NCBI RefSeq assembly: GCF_006575665.1
Contig: NZ_CP041253.1
Span: 4,439,001-4,503,000 of the forward strand
Length of the DNA stretch: 64,000 bases
From: Echinicola soli
GTDB taxonomy: Bacteria > Bacteroidota > Bacteroidia > Cytophagales > Cyclobacteriaceae
Reading direction: 5' to 3'
Both the position numbers and the translations under genes were made by a program. The stretch's first letter is position 1; each line of letters starts with the position of its first letter. The notes under the pieces are model-generated. The model was given only the letters and a program-made list of their open reading frames with translations, had not been told where the DNA came from and did not search any database. This document shows positions 7,567 through 15,793 of the stretch, piece after piece.

Positions 7567-8310
7567 TTAGCCCCCTCTCCTAAAATTATCACAAATTACC
7601 GCGGTGGCAATGGCCACATTAAGGGATTCGGCATGGCCAAATCGAGGAATGGTCAGTTTCTCAGTCACCATTTTCTCAAGCCGGGGACTGATTCCATTGG
7701 CCTCATTGCCCATAAGAATAATCCCCTCTGGTGCCAACGTTCGCTTGTGGATGTTTTCTCCCTCCAAAAACGCCCCATAAACCGGTAATGGTTGCTGAGG
7801 CAGATAAGCTTCAAGGTCGGTGTAAAAAAAAGACACCCGTGTAAAAGAACCCATACTGGAATGTAGTACTTTGGGATTATAAAAATCGGCTGTTTGTGAA
7901 GAAAGCACCAACTTATGGATCCCGTACCAGTCGGCGATCCGGATGATGGTACCCAGGTTTCCAGGATCACGCACATCATCCAGCGCAATGGCCAGTTCAC
8001 CTTTTCTGATGTCAAATGGAGTATTTTTCTTAATTTTGGCTACTGCTAGGGCTGCGTCGTTGGTTTTAAAAGAGCCAGCAGACTCCAAGGTCTTTGGGGA
8101 CACTTCATGACTTGCAGCATTAGAGGAACTGATCAGCTGGGAATGTTCTTCATGATATTTGGCAGTATAAAGAAGATGCGTAACTTCAAAATCCGAAAGC
8201 AGTAATTCCGTTACATTTTTGGCGCCTTCCACAAAAAAAGCGTCCTCCTGTTTACGGAATTTTTTCTGTTGCAAGGATTTAATAAACTTAAGCGTATTTT
8301 TGCTGATCAT
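7567..8310 (-). CDS. TrmH/SpoU-family RNA 2'-O-methyltransferase
   Basis: A 247-residue SPOUT enzyme that methylates a ribose 2'-OH in rRNA or tRNA using S-adenosylmethionine. It has an N-terminal substrate-binding domain (residues 1-95, containing FFVEGAKNV) and a C-terminal trefoil-knot domain. Motif 1 is RDPGNLGTIIRIADW, motif 2 is ILMGNEANGIS, and motif 3 is RFGHAESLNVAIATAV. The precise RNA target cannot be read from sequence. It is transcribed divergently from the TamA-like gene with only 15 bases between the start codons, so the promoters of each must lie within or against the other gene. Confidence 0.9.
   Translation of the reverse strand: MISKNTLKFIKSLQQKKFRKQEDAFFVEGAKNVTELLLSDFEVTHLLYTAKYHEEHSQLISSSNAASHEVSPKTLESAGSFKTNDAALAVAKIKKNTPFDIRKGELAIALDDVRDPGNLGTIIRIADWYGIHKLVLSSQTADFYNPKVLHSSMGSFTRVSFFYTDLEAYLPQQPLPVYGAFLEGENIHKRTLAPEGIILMGNEANGISPRLEKMVTEKLTIPRFGHAESLNVAIATAVICDNFRRGG
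8295..8302 (+). promoter_or_regulatory. candidate -7 box for the TamA-like gene
   Basis: TATTTTTG fits TAnnTTTG, 24 bases before the GTG start. A TTG lies 23 bases further up (8269-8271), slightly wider than usual. The box lies inside the first codons of the divergent methyltransferase gene. Confidence 0.4.
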
Positions 8311-8325
8311 TAAGGTCGATTAGTT

Positions 8326-10743
8326 GTGAATAAAACCAAATATATAAACTTTATTCTTGCCTTGCTGTTGCTTTCGTCATGTTCTTTGACCAAGGGGCTC
8401 AAAGAGGGCGAATACCTGATTTATGATGTTGACCTTAAAGGCATCAAAAAAGCCAATGAAGTAAAAGTCAAGCAGCTGATCAAACAGTTCCCCAACACTC
8501 GGATACCCATTCTGAATTTTTCCCCGGGTGTCTTCGTTTACAATATCGGCGAAGCCAACTATGACAGCGTAAAAGTGGCCCAAAAAATGGCTTCCATACA
8601 AGCCAAACAGCGTGATATTCAAGCCCAACTCGAAACCGATCCTAACAACAACAAACTAGAAAAACAGTATTACAAATACGCCAATAGAACAGACGACCTC
8701 AAAAAGAAACTGAACTATGGCAACTGGTTCATGCGAACGGGAAACCCAAAAACCGTCCATGACAGTGCCAAAACGGCTGAGTCAGAAAGAGAAATCCAAA
8801 ACTACTTGGTCAACCATGGTTTTTTTGAGGCGGAAGTGAGCACGCAAGTACAACGGAAAAGGAAAAAGATGTACATCACCTATAAAGTAGAGGAAAACAG
8901 TCCCTACCTTATAGACAGCAGCTACACCAAGACTGGTGATGCCAATATTTCACGTTTATTGGAGATGGACACCGAAAACAGTCTCGTACATACCGGCCAG
9001 CGGTACAACCAAGACAACCTCACCAAAGAGCGCCAGCAAGTCGAAGACCTGCTCAAAAACAACGGCTACTATACCTTCTCCAAAACCTATATCGAATATA
9101 ATGTCTACAAGGATACACTAGACAAGAATGTAGTCATCGAACAGGTCATCAGAAAACCCTCCTATGCAGAGCAGCACAAAGTTTACACGATCGATTCGGT
9201 GATCTTTGAGATCTCTACGCCCACAGAAGTCATTACAGACCAAGAAGTGCAAAGGGAATATGACGACATCTCCTATATCATGTACCGTGACCGCTATTCG
9301 GAAAAAATCATTGATTCCAGGGTTTTTATAGACAAAGGAGCGCTCTATAACAGGGCCGAAGTACTGGAAACCCAACGACAGCTGGCCAATTTGGATATTT
9401 TCCGCTATATCAATATTTCTTTTGATACACTGGGCAATCACATTACGACACGTATTCAGACCCAGCCCAATGAAAAATACCAAATCACCAACCAGCTGGG
9501 TGCCAGCATCACGGAACAACTGCCAGGGCCATTTTTCAGCCATTCGCTTCGAAACAGGAACCTCTTTCGGGGACTTGAGATATTTGAATTCAATTTTCGG
9601 GCCGGCCTGGAAGGAGTGGCATCGGCCACGGCAGAAGGGGGCGTTTACCGTAGCCGGGAGCTCAGCACCTCCGCTTCGGTGATTTTTCCCCAATTTTTGC
9701 TCCCCTTTAGCAGGAAAGGGCTCAAACGCTATGGCCGGTATAACCCCCGAACCAGAACACTGATCGGATATAATTATGTAAATAGGCCGGAATACATCCG
9801 GGAAGGATTCAATACGATAATTGCCTATAATTGGGCTACCAGAAACCAGCGGCAGCAATATAGCGTCAACATACTGGACGCCAACCTGATCAGGTCTAAT
9901 TTAGATCCCGTTTTTGAGGAGCGTCTGTTAGAACTCCAGGAGCAAGGTAACAACTTGATCAATTCATTCCAGTCCTCTTACGTCAGCAGTGTTTCCGGTC
10001 AGGTCATCATCAACTTCAACCAGTATGGCCTCTGGCAAAGAAACCGGTCTTCCCTGTGGCGACTTAACTTCGAAAGTGGTGGTACCACCATCAACCTCCT
10101 GAACAAATCCCACTTTCAAAACCGCAGTTTGAAATACTTCCAATTCCTGAAGTTCCAGTCAGACTTCAGGAGATATATTCCGCTCAGTAGGAAAAGTACC
10201 TTTGCCTACCGTATCAATGCAGGACTGGCGGTTCCTTATGGTATAAGTGACGGGGTGTTACCCTATGAAAAGTACTTCTTTGCTGGGGGAAGTACCAGTA
10301 TCCGGGCTTGGTCGCCAAGGCGCTTGGGACCGGGATCATTCACCCCCCAGACAGATGAAGAAGGCTATTTTGACTACCGTTATGAGCAGCCGGGAGACAT
10401 TTTGCTGGAAGGGATGTTTGAGATCAGGCGTGAGCTCTTTGGGTATTTTGACGGAGTATTTTTCGTAGATGCAGGTAACACGTGGACCCTAAAAGAAGAC
10501 CCCACCCGTGAAGGCTCCCAGTTTAAGCCAAAAACCTTCGTTCGGGAAATTGCGGTGGGCACAGGGATCGGACTGCGGATGGATTTTGATTTTCTGGTGC
10601 TCAGACTGGATATGGGAATCAAGGCCATCGACCCGGCCCAGCCAGAGGGTGAACGCTTTGTCCTTGACAACCTTTCATTTAAAAAACCCCTGGGCGAAAA
10701 AGGACAAACGGTATTTAACATTGGTATTGGATATCCTTTCTAA
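8326..10743 (+). CDS. TamA/BamA-like Omp85 outer-membrane lipoprotein
   Basis: An 805-residue Omp85-superfamily protein. The N-terminus (GTG start) is a lipoprotein signal, LLLLSSC with the acylated cysteine at residue 19, which is common for the Bacteroidota TamA-like paralogues. Residues about 25-400 hold POTRA-like modules (GEYLIYDVDLKGIKKAN; NHGFFEAEVSTQV; VEDLLKNNGYYTF). From about 400 to the end is a 16-strand-type barrel, including FFAGGSTSIRAWSPRRLGPG (the conserved surface loop equivalent to the VRGF region) and a terminal GIGYPF strand ending in phenylalanine. It should assemble or insert outer-membrane proteins or link the two membranes. It is divergent from the TrmH-like gene. Confidence 0.9.
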   Translation: MNKTKYINFILALLLLSSCSLTKGLKEGEYLIYDVDLKGIKKANEVKVKQLIKQFPNTRIPILNFSPGVFVYNIGEANYDSVKVAQKMASIQAKQRDIQAQLETDPNNNKLEKQYYKYANRTDDLKKKLNYGNWFMRTGNPKTVHDSAKTAESEREIQNYLVNHGFFEAEVSTQVQRKRKKMYITYKVEENSPYLIDSSYTKTGDANISRLLEMDTENSLVHTGQRYNQDNLTKERQQVEDLLKNNGYYTFSKTYIEYNVYKDTLDKNVVIEQVIRKPSYAEQHKVYTIDSVIFEISTPTEVITDQEVQREYDDISYIMYRDRYSEKIIDSRVFIDKGALYNRAEVLETQRQLANLDIFRYINISFDTLGNHITTRIQTQPNEKYQITNQLGASITEQLPGPFFSHSLRNRNLFRGLEIFEFNFRAGLEGVASATAEGGVYRSRELSTSASVIFPQFLLPFSRKGLKRYGRYNPRTRTLIGYNYVNRPEYIREGFNTIIAYNWATRNQRQQYSVNILDANLIRSNLDPVFEERLLELQEQGNNLINSFQSSYVSSVSGQVIINFNQYGLWQRNRSSLWRLNFESGGTTINLLNKSHFQNRSLKYFQFLKFQSDFRRYIPLSRKSTFAYRINAGLAVPYGISDGVLPYEKYFFAGGSTSIRAWSPRRLGPGSFTPQTDEEGYFDYRYEQPGDILLEGMFEIRRELFGYFDGVFFVDAGNTWTLKEDPTREGSQFKPKTFVREIAVGTGIGLRMDFDFLVLRLDMGIKAIDPAQPEGERFVLDNLSFKKPLGEKGQTVFNIGIGYPF
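8337..8344 (-). promoter_or_regulatory. candidate -7 box for the TrmH-like gene
   Basis: CAAATATA on the plus strand reads TATATTTG on the minus strand, fitting TAnnTTTG, 27 bases before the minus-strand start at 8310. No TTG is found at the usual spacing. It lies within the first codons of the TamA-like gene. Confidence 0.4.
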
Positions 10744-10756
10744 TGGATTAATTTTG
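10727..10756 (+). promoter_or_regulatory. promoter of hemF, TTG-N19-TAATTTTG
   Basis: TTG at 10727-10729, a 19-base spacer and TAATTTTG at 10749-10756 form a complete match to the Bacteroidota primary-sigma promoter (TTG / TAnnTTTG). The hemF ATG follows 73 bases after the -7 box. The -33 element lies within the last codons of the upstream TamA-like gene. Confidence 0.7.
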
Positions 10757-10828
10757 GAACATCGTCGCTGCCGAACCGTTTAACCATAAAAATTTCTAAG
10801 TGCAGCGTTATCCTTAAGCATCATTTTA

Positions 10829-11737
10829 ATGTCAAATAGTATCAGTAAAGAACAGGTTTCAGAAGCGTTTAAATCCATTCAAGACCATATCTGTCAAGAG
10901 CTGGAAATCGGCGATGGAAAGGCAAAATTCCATGAAGACCTTTGGAAAAGGGAAGCAGGTGGTGGTGGTCGCACACGAATCATCAAAGATGGAAATGTCA
11001 TTGCAAAAGGAGGTGTGGCTTTCTCTGCCGTTCATGGCCCCACACCTGATAAAATTCTGAAAAAACTAAAACTGGAAAAGGCTGATTTCTATGCTACGGG
11101 CGTATCCATCGTGATCCACCCAAGCAGTCCAATGGTACCGATCATCCACATGAACATACGGTATTTTGAAATGAGCGACGGCACCTATTGGTTTGGAGGG
11201 GGCATTGACCTTACCCCCCACTATGTGGACAAGGAAGACGCCCGCTACTTTCACGAACAAGTAAAAGCTACCTGCGACCAGTATAACCCTGCGTTTTATC
11301 CAAAATTCAAAAAATGGGCTGATGATTATTTTTACCTTCCCCATCGTGAGGAAACCAGGGGCATTGGGGGCATTTTCTTTGATCGTTTGAACGCTACGGA
11401 AGCCAATTCTTTTGAGTCCATTTATGAATTTGTAAAATCCATTGGCTACCTCTTCCCAAAAGTTTACCGTCACTTTATGGCCAAGAATGCCGCTTTGCCA
11501 TTTAGTGGGAATGAACAAAAATGGCAGGCCCTGAGAAGGGGTAGATACGTCGAATTCAACTTGGTTTGGGATGCAGGGACGAAGTTTGGATTGGATACGA
11601 ATGGCCGAACCGAGAGCATTCTCATGAGCATGCCGCCCGTAGCAGAATGGGAATATATGAACATCCCGGAAGAAGGCTCAAAAGAGGCCGAAACGGTCAG
11701 GCTATTGAAAAAAGATATTGACTGGATAAACTGTTAA
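10829..11737 (+). CDS. hemF: oxygen-dependent coproporphyrinogen III oxidase
   Basis: HemF oxidatively decarboxylates two propionate side chains of coproporphyrinogen III to give protoporphyrinogen IX, using molecular oxygen, in cytosolic heme synthesis. The 302-residue length is that of the family. Conserved blocks include GGGGRTRII near residue 47, GGVAFSAVHG, FGGGIDLTPHY near 123, RGIGGIFFDRLN near 178, and RRGRYVEFNLVWDAGTKFGL near 234. It signals aerobic growth. It has its own promoter just upstream and is followed after 4 bases by a PAP2 phosphatase gene, so the two are likely cotranscribed. Confidence 0.96.
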   Translation: MSNSISKEQVSEAFKSIQDHICQELEIGDGKAKFHEDLWKREAGGGGRTRIIKDGNVIAKGGVAFSAVHGPTPDKILKKLKLEKADFYATGVSIVIHPSSPMVPIIHMNIRYFEMSDGTYWFGGGIDLTPHYVDKEDARYFHEQVKATCDQYNPAFYPKFKKWADDYFYLPHREETRGIGGIFFDRLNATEANSFESIYEFVKSIGYLFPKVYRHFMAKNAALPFSGNEQKWQALRRGRYVEFNLVWDAGTKFGLDTNGRTESILMSMPPVAEWEYMNIPEEGSKEAETVRLLKKDIDWINC

Positions 11738-11741
11738 ATCT

Positions 11742-12326
11742 GTGATAGAAACACTGAAACATTGGGACGAAGAGCTCTTCCTCTTTCTAAATGCCCAGCA
11801 CCAGGATTGGCTGGATCCTATCATGTTTGGCATTTCGGGCAAGCTGATTTGGCTTCCTTTTTATGCCCTGCTGGTCTATTTGATCATCAGGAATGCGGGG
11901 AAAGGCAGTATTTGGATTTTCATTGGGATCGCTTTGGCAATTCTTTTTAGCGACCAAATAGCCTCTGGTTTTATGAAACCCTTCTTTGAGCGCCCACGCC
12001 CCTGCCATGATCCGCGATGGGAAGGCATTATGTTTAATTACAAACATTGTGGTGGCATGTATGGTTTTGCTTCCTCCCACGCCTCCAATACTTTTTCGCT
12101 GGCCACCTACCTGCTGCTGACCTTCCACCGAAAAGTCAAGGGCTTTGGGTGGATGTTTTTGTGGGCAGCCCTCGTTTCCTATTCCAGGATTTACCTAGGT
12201 GTCCACTATCCTGCCGATGTAATCGTGGGCGCTATCGTGGGCATGATTTCGGCAGTCATCGCCTGGTGGCTGGTCGTAAAGATCAAAATGACCACCATCC
12301 GAAAAGTGGAAAAAATGGGTAAGTGA
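11742..12326 (+). CDS. PAP2-family membrane phosphatase
   Basis: A 194-residue inner-membrane phosphatase with about five membrane helices. The three phosphatase motifs are KPFFERPRPC (KX6RP), FASSHASN (the SGH-type motif, here SSH) and SRIYLGVHYPADV (SRX5HX3D). Family members hydrolyse lipid phosphates such as undecaprenyl pyrophosphate or phosphatidate phosphate; the substrate cannot be decided here. The start is GTG at 11742, 4 bases after hemF, giving the N-terminus IETLKHWDEELFLFLN typical of Bacteroidota homologues. A hairpin (12349-12367) follows the stop by about 20 bases. Confidence 0.9.
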   Translation: MIETLKHWDEELFLFLNAQHQDWLDPIMFGISGKLIWLPFYALLVYLIIRNAGKGSIWIFIGIALAILFSDQIASGFMKPFFERPRPCHDPRWEGIMFNYKHCGGMYGFASSHASNTFSLATYLLLTFHRKVKGFGWMFLWAALVSYSRIYLGVHYPADVIVGAIVGMISAVIAWWLVVKIKMTTIRKVEKMGK

Positions 12327-12648
12327 CGAACAAATCAATTGGTATTTTAGGGGATCACACATCCCCTATATTTGTCGATCGGGACTGCGACACCTAAACA
12401 GATACGCGGTCTTATAAATTCTCGCCATTCTGATCGCAGTAGTAGCGAAGAGAAGCAATCCCAAACGTTCTTGAGAGTACAAGTGGCACTACTTTGCCCC
12501 GCTCGTCATAGCCTGCCCCATGGTAATTGGGGACGTTTTTCTATTGATATTACCTAAGTTCCATTAAAAAACGATCTGGTTATCCCCACAGCTTTTCCAC
12601 TTGATCCTTTGTCTTAAGTCTCTCTACTCACTACTTGATACCATAAAA
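12327..12648. other. intergenic with hairpin and dispersed repeat
   Basis: Apart from the hairpin at 12349-12367, I see no gene. CTCACTACTTGATAC at 12627-12641 recurs exactly at 53711-53725, so it belongs to a dispersed intergenic family. A 61-codon open frame at 12372-12557 has no gene-like features. Confidence 0.55.
12349..12367 (+). terminator. possible terminator after PAP2 gene
   Basis: A 7-bp stem AGGGGAT/ATCCCCT with a 5-base loop (CACAC), followed by TATATTTG. The T-tract is weak. Confidence 0.4.
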
Positions 12649-13236
12649 TCAATACCCCTTCACCATCCGTTGAATGTATTTTCCCACAATATCAAACTCT
12701 AAATTGACCCTGTCACCTACTTTCAGCTGGTGAAAATTGGTGTGCTCATAGGTATAAGGAATAATGGCTACTGAGAAGCCTCCTGATTTGGAATTGAAGC
12801 AGGTCAAGCTGGTACCGTTAATGGTAATGGAACCTTTTTCCACCGTTACGTTGCCGGCAGTATCTTCAAAGGAGAAATCAAAGAGCCAACTCCCATCCTG
12901 GTTCTCTACCCGCTCCACCTTACCGATCTGATCCACATGTCCCTGCACGATGTGTCCATCAAAACGGCCATTGGCCGGCATGCATCTTTCCAGGTTTACC
13001 TTGGTACCCTCTTTCCACTCCTTAAGGCTTGTCTTTTTGAGTGTCTCGTCAATGGCTGTCACCCTGTAAATATCACCGTTCACCTTTACCACTGTCAAAC
13101 ACACGCCGTTATGCGCCACAGACTGATCAATCTTCAGTTCACTCGTAATGGGTGATTTGATATCAAAATGGATATTTGTACCTTCTTGGTAGATGGCCAC
13201 TATTTCACCCATCGTTTCTACAATACCAGTAAACAT
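12649..13236 (-). CDS. ribE: riboflavin synthase, alpha subunit
   Basis: Riboflavin synthase dismutates two molecules of 6,7-dimethyl-8-ribityllumazine to riboflavin in the last step of the pathway. The 195-residue chain has the invariant N-terminus MFTGIVETMG and two tandem lumazine-binding barrels. The first runs to about residue 95 and ends in MPANGRFDGHIVQGHVDQIG. The second contains GSITINGTSLT near residue 138. The remaining C-terminal helix mediates trimerisation in the family. No FMN riboswitch signature (RFN element) is visible in the upstream 13237-13564 region; instead there is a repeat-like palindromic element there. Confidence 0.95.
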   Translation of the reverse strand: MFTGIVETMGEIVAIYQEGTNIHFDIKSPITSELKIDQSVAHNGVCLTVVKVNGDIYRVTAIDETLKKTSLKEWKEGTKVNLERCMPANGRFDGHIVQGHVDQIGKVERVENQDGSWLFDFSFEDTAGNVTVEKGSITINGTSLTCFNSKSGGFSVAIIPYTYEHTNFHQLKVGDRVNLEFDIVGKYIQRMVKGY

Positions 13237-13564
13237 CTTCTGACTAAAATTTAACGTTCATAAAATCAGGCAATAAGTAAAATTGCCTATTCAGGATTAA
13301 AATTAAGCGATTTAATCCATTAACTTAGCATTAAACCTGAAATATGCATTAGCCTATCTGTTGCGACCTTAAATTGCTTCAAAATCAGCTGCTGCGCTTT
13401 AGTTTTCGGTGCAACCGTAGCGGTGCTACGCTCACACCTCCAAACTAACTGATTTTATTGCACTTTCGGTTCTTCCCGACATCCGCCGGGACAGGCTACT
13501 ACGATTCCTAATGCATTATCCGTGTTAAAAAGAAGTTTCAACGCAAATAAGTTCACTTATCATT
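13237..13564. other. ribE-pcm intergenic region
   Basis: Divergent spacer between ribE and pcm. It is occupied mostly by a palindrome-bounded element (13344-13516, listed separately). I see no promoter with both boxes and no gene. Confidence 0.5.
13344..13516. repeat. palindrome-bounded, hairpin-rich element
   Basis: The ends are an exact 9-bp inverted repeat, ATGCATTAG at 13344-13352 and CTAATGCAT at 13508-13516. Nested inside are AAAATCAG (13381-13388) paired with CTGATTTT (13449-13456), and a tight stem CGTAGC-GGT-GCTACG at 13416-13430. The composition is more GC-rich than the surrounding spacer. It is either a miniature repeat of the kind scattered in this genome or a structured RNA; there is no open frame of note. 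Confidence 0.55.
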
Positions 13565-14218
13565 ATGATAAAATTGGAGGATAGCTATTCTCACAAAGGC
13601 CAGCGAAAAGCACTGGTAAAAACACTGGCAAGAAAGGGCATCATGGACAAGAAAGTGCTGGAAGCCATTGGTACGATCCCGCGTCATTTTTTCTTTGACA
13701 GCGCCTTGCATTCCCATGCGTATGAGGACAAAGCTTTCCCCATCGGTGAAGGACAGACCATTTCCCAGCCATTTACGGTGGCCTTCCAAAGTGAACTATT
13801 GGCCATCAATGCCGGTGACAAGGTATTGGAAATAGGCACTGGATCTGGCTATCAGGCAGCCATACTCTATCTTCTGGGGGCTGAAGTTCACACCATAGAA
13901 TATAACCAACACCTATATCAAAGGACCAAAAAATTCCTTCCCAAACTCGGCATCAAAGCCCACTTCTATCAAGGTGATGGCTCGCTGGGAATTCCCGATA
14001 AAGCTCCTTTTGACAAGATCATCGTCACGGCAGGTGCGCCTGTGGTGCCCAAAAGTCTGCTGAAGCAATTGAAAGTTGGTGGAATCCTGGTCATCCCTGT
14101 GGGAGATAGAAAGACTCAAAAGATGATGAAGCTAACAAAAAAAACCGCCAAGCAGATTACGCAGGAAGAATACGACAGCTTTGCTTTTGTGCCGCTGCTG
14201 GGGCATGAAGGATGGTAA
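13565..14218 (+). CDS. pcm: protein-L-isoaspartate O-methyltransferase
   Basis: PCMT uses S-adenosylmethionine to methylate isoaspartyl residues in damaged proteins, starting their repair. The 217-residue chain has the family's substrate motif IGEGQTISQPFTVAFQSELL near residue 59 and the SAM-binding glycine loop VLEIGTGSGYQAAIL near residue 83. The DKIIVTAGAPVVPKSLL motif follows near 150. It is cytosolic. The ATG at 13565 gives the canonical MIKLEDSY-like N-terminus. It appears to be a single-gene unit, with a strong hairpin about 95 bases downstream. Confidence 0.93.
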   Translation: MIKLEDSYSHKGQRKALVKTLARKGIMDKKVLEAIGTIPRHFFFDSALHSHAYEDKAFPIGEGQTISQPFTVAFQSELLAINAGDKVLEIGTGSGYQAAILYLLGAEVHTIEYNQHLYQRTKKFLPKLGIKAHFYQGDGSLGIPDKAPFDKIIVTAGAPVVPKSLLKQLKVGGILVIPVGDRKTQKMMKLTKKTAKQITQEEYDSFAFVPLLGHEGW

Positions 14219-14551
14219 GGAGAGGTATCAAGATTAGCGTGAAGAGACAAGAAGAAAGAATAAAAAACAAATGGTAACACGATGCAAGTATCAAGATGTC
14301 TCTTCCTCCCTCTTTGCTTGGAAGTCAGCTGGGGAGCTTCCAAGCAAAGCGAAACCACAATGGATCTGTCTCTAGTCCCAGACAGGTCCCTGAATCGATA
14401 GCATGTACTTAAATCTTTTACCAATAGTACAAATAGATGCAAAAGGAAGCCTAATACAAAAAAACAAATCAAAACATTATTCCAAAATACACCTATTATC
14501 ATTTTATTATTTGAATAATAATTTCGTATTTTCGTAAAAAATATAATTAAA
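14219..14551. other. intergenic after pcm
   Basis: Contains the 13-bp hairpin at 14312-14349 and then AT-rich DNA leading into the thioesterase gene. A 232-codon minus-strand frame (14116-14814) spans it but overlaps two real genes antisense and is rejected. Confidence 0.5.
14312..14349. repeat. 13-bp perfect hairpin
   Basis: CTTTGCTTGGAAG (14312-14324) is the exact reverse complement of CTTCCAAGCAAAG (14337-14349), with a 12-base loop. There is no T-tract on either side, so it looks more like a repeat element than an intrinsic terminator. Confidence 0.6.
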
Positions 14552-15094
14552 ATGGGAAAAACAAAGAAAGTACAGGAATCTGAAGTAGTCATGACCGAGA
14601 TGGTCCTGCCCAATGACACCAATACACTCGACAACCTCATGGGGGGCAAATTGATGCACTGGCTGGATGTAGTGGGTGCTATCGCGGCACAGAAACATTC
14701 CAACAGGATCGTGGTGACGGCTTCAGCAGATAGTATTTCTTTCAAGCACCCCATTGCCCTGGGCAACGTCGTCACGCTAAAAGCCCAAGTGACCCGATCC
14801 TTCAACAGCTCCATGGAAGTCTATATCGAAGTATGGGCCGAGGACATTCCTGCCAATAAAAAAACCAAGACCCACCGGGCATTTTTCACCTTTGTGGCCG
14901 TGGACCAAAACGGCCGTCCCATCGAAGTACCCAAGCTGGAGCCTACCACTGACGAGGAGAAGGAGCTGTTTGACGGAGCACTACGTAGACGGCAATTACG
15001 ACTGGTACTTTCCAAAAGAATGGATCCAAAAGATGCCGTGGAGCTCAAATCCATCTTTGGCCTGGAAGAGGCTTTGGGTGCAAAGAAGAAGTAA
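14552..15094 (+). CDS. acyl-CoA thioesterase, hotdog fold
   Basis: A 180-residue single hotdog-domain protein of the acyl-CoA hydrolase (YciA/BACH-like) group, which hydrolyses acyl-CoA to free acid and CoA in the cytosol. The signature is seen as DTNTLDNLMGGKLMHWLDVVG at the helix with the active-site region, followed by HSNRIVVTASADSISFKHPI and strands VVTLKAQVTRSFNSSMEVYIEVW. The C-terminal 45 residues (after VAVDQNGRP) are a charged helical tail. Chain-length preference is not readable. No neighbour suggests a dedicated pathway. Confidence 0.9.
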   Translation: MGKTKKVQESEVVMTEMVLPNDTNTLDNLMGGKLMHWLDVVGAIAAQKHSNRIVVTASADSISFKHPIALGNVVTLKAQVTRSFNSSMEVYIEVWAEDIPANKKTKTHRAFFTFVAVDQNGRPIEVPKLEPTTDEEKELFDGALRRRQLRLVLSKRMDPKDAVELKSIFGLEEALGAKKK

Positions 15095-15206
15095 TTCTAA
15101 AACGGGTCCTCACAGATTTTCAGGGTTCCGCATGTAAAAATCCACCGAATCTGTGAGAAATCAAACAAAAGTTGTTTTCAGGCGATTTTTTGATCATTTT
15201 AGCCTT

Positions 15207-15791
15207 ATGGAAGAAATGGACATCGATAAATTGGGATTCTTTATAGAGGAAGATATTTTCCTTATCCCTGAAGACGCCCAAGAGATACTATTAGCGGATA
15301 AATTCAAGGATTTTACTGAAGATATTTCGAAGGAAAATCCCGCAATCCCAGCCGACAACCCTGCTGATAGCCCCCAAGAACAACCGGACAATGAAACCGT
15401 CTCATCACCTTCATTGGTTTACGATGGGGATTTTGAAAAAGGCTTGTTAGTCATTCACCAAGATGATCCACTTGGCGAGGAGTTAAAGGCATTTTTACTA
15501 AAAATCCTCAGGGCGGTTTCCTACTCGCTCAAAGACATTGCCTTGGTCTCCGCTTCCCAGGTGGCCGGACTTCCACCGGAAGCAGTCCAACAGCTCAACC
15601 CACATAAAATCCTGGTATTTGGGCGCCTGAGCCACCCAATGATTCAGCTCAAAGAGGCCAATTATGAAGTCACCAGTGATGACGAAATTGAGTACCTTTT
15701 TGCCGATAGCCTGCCTGTGATCTTTGAAGAGCAAGACCTCAAAAAACAGCTATGGAAAAGTCTTCAGGCATTTTTCAATATCAACAAATAA
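15207..15791 (+). CDS. hypothetical protein, possible DNA polymerase III psi (HolD)-like
   Basis: I do not recognise this protein with certainty. From the ATG at 15207 it is 194 residues (a GTG at 15153 would add 18). The N-terminus MEEMDIDKLGFFIEEDIFLIP is followed by an acidic, proline-rich linker (about residues 45-75) and a C-terminal domain of about 120 residues. That domain has the order LLKILRAVSYSLKDIALVS, then HKILVFG, then YEVTSDDEIEYLFAD and a final KKQLWKSLQAFF. This order resembles the psi subunit of the clamp loader (a short-strand Rossmann-like domain ending in KxxLWxxL). The resemblance is inference from pattern only. It overlaps neither neighbour and ends 2 bases before the DUF3817 gene start, suggesting an operon. 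Confidence 0.6.
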   Translation: MEEMDIDKLGFFIEEDIFLIPEDAQEILLADKFKDFTEDISKENPAIPADNPADSPQEQPDNETVSSPSLVYDGDFEKGLLVIHQDDPLGEELKAFLLKILRAVSYSLKDIALVSASQVAGLPPEAVQQLNPHKILVFGRLSHPMIQLKEANYEVTSDDEIEYLFADSLPVIFEEQDLKKQLWKSLQAFFNINK

Positions 15792-15793
15792 AA

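Noticed and set aside
9118..9858. 246-codon open frame on the minus strand
   Set aside because: Entirely antisense to the TamA-like gene, whose POTRA and barrel motifs are continuous.
13237..13564. FMN riboswitch upstream of ribE
   Set aside because: No RFN-element conserved segments were found; the structure present is a palindrome-bounded element instead.
14116..14814. 232-codon open frame on the minus strand
   Set aside because: It overlaps the 3' end of pcm and the 5' half of the thioesterase gene antisense, and has no family-like motifs; both sense genes are clear.
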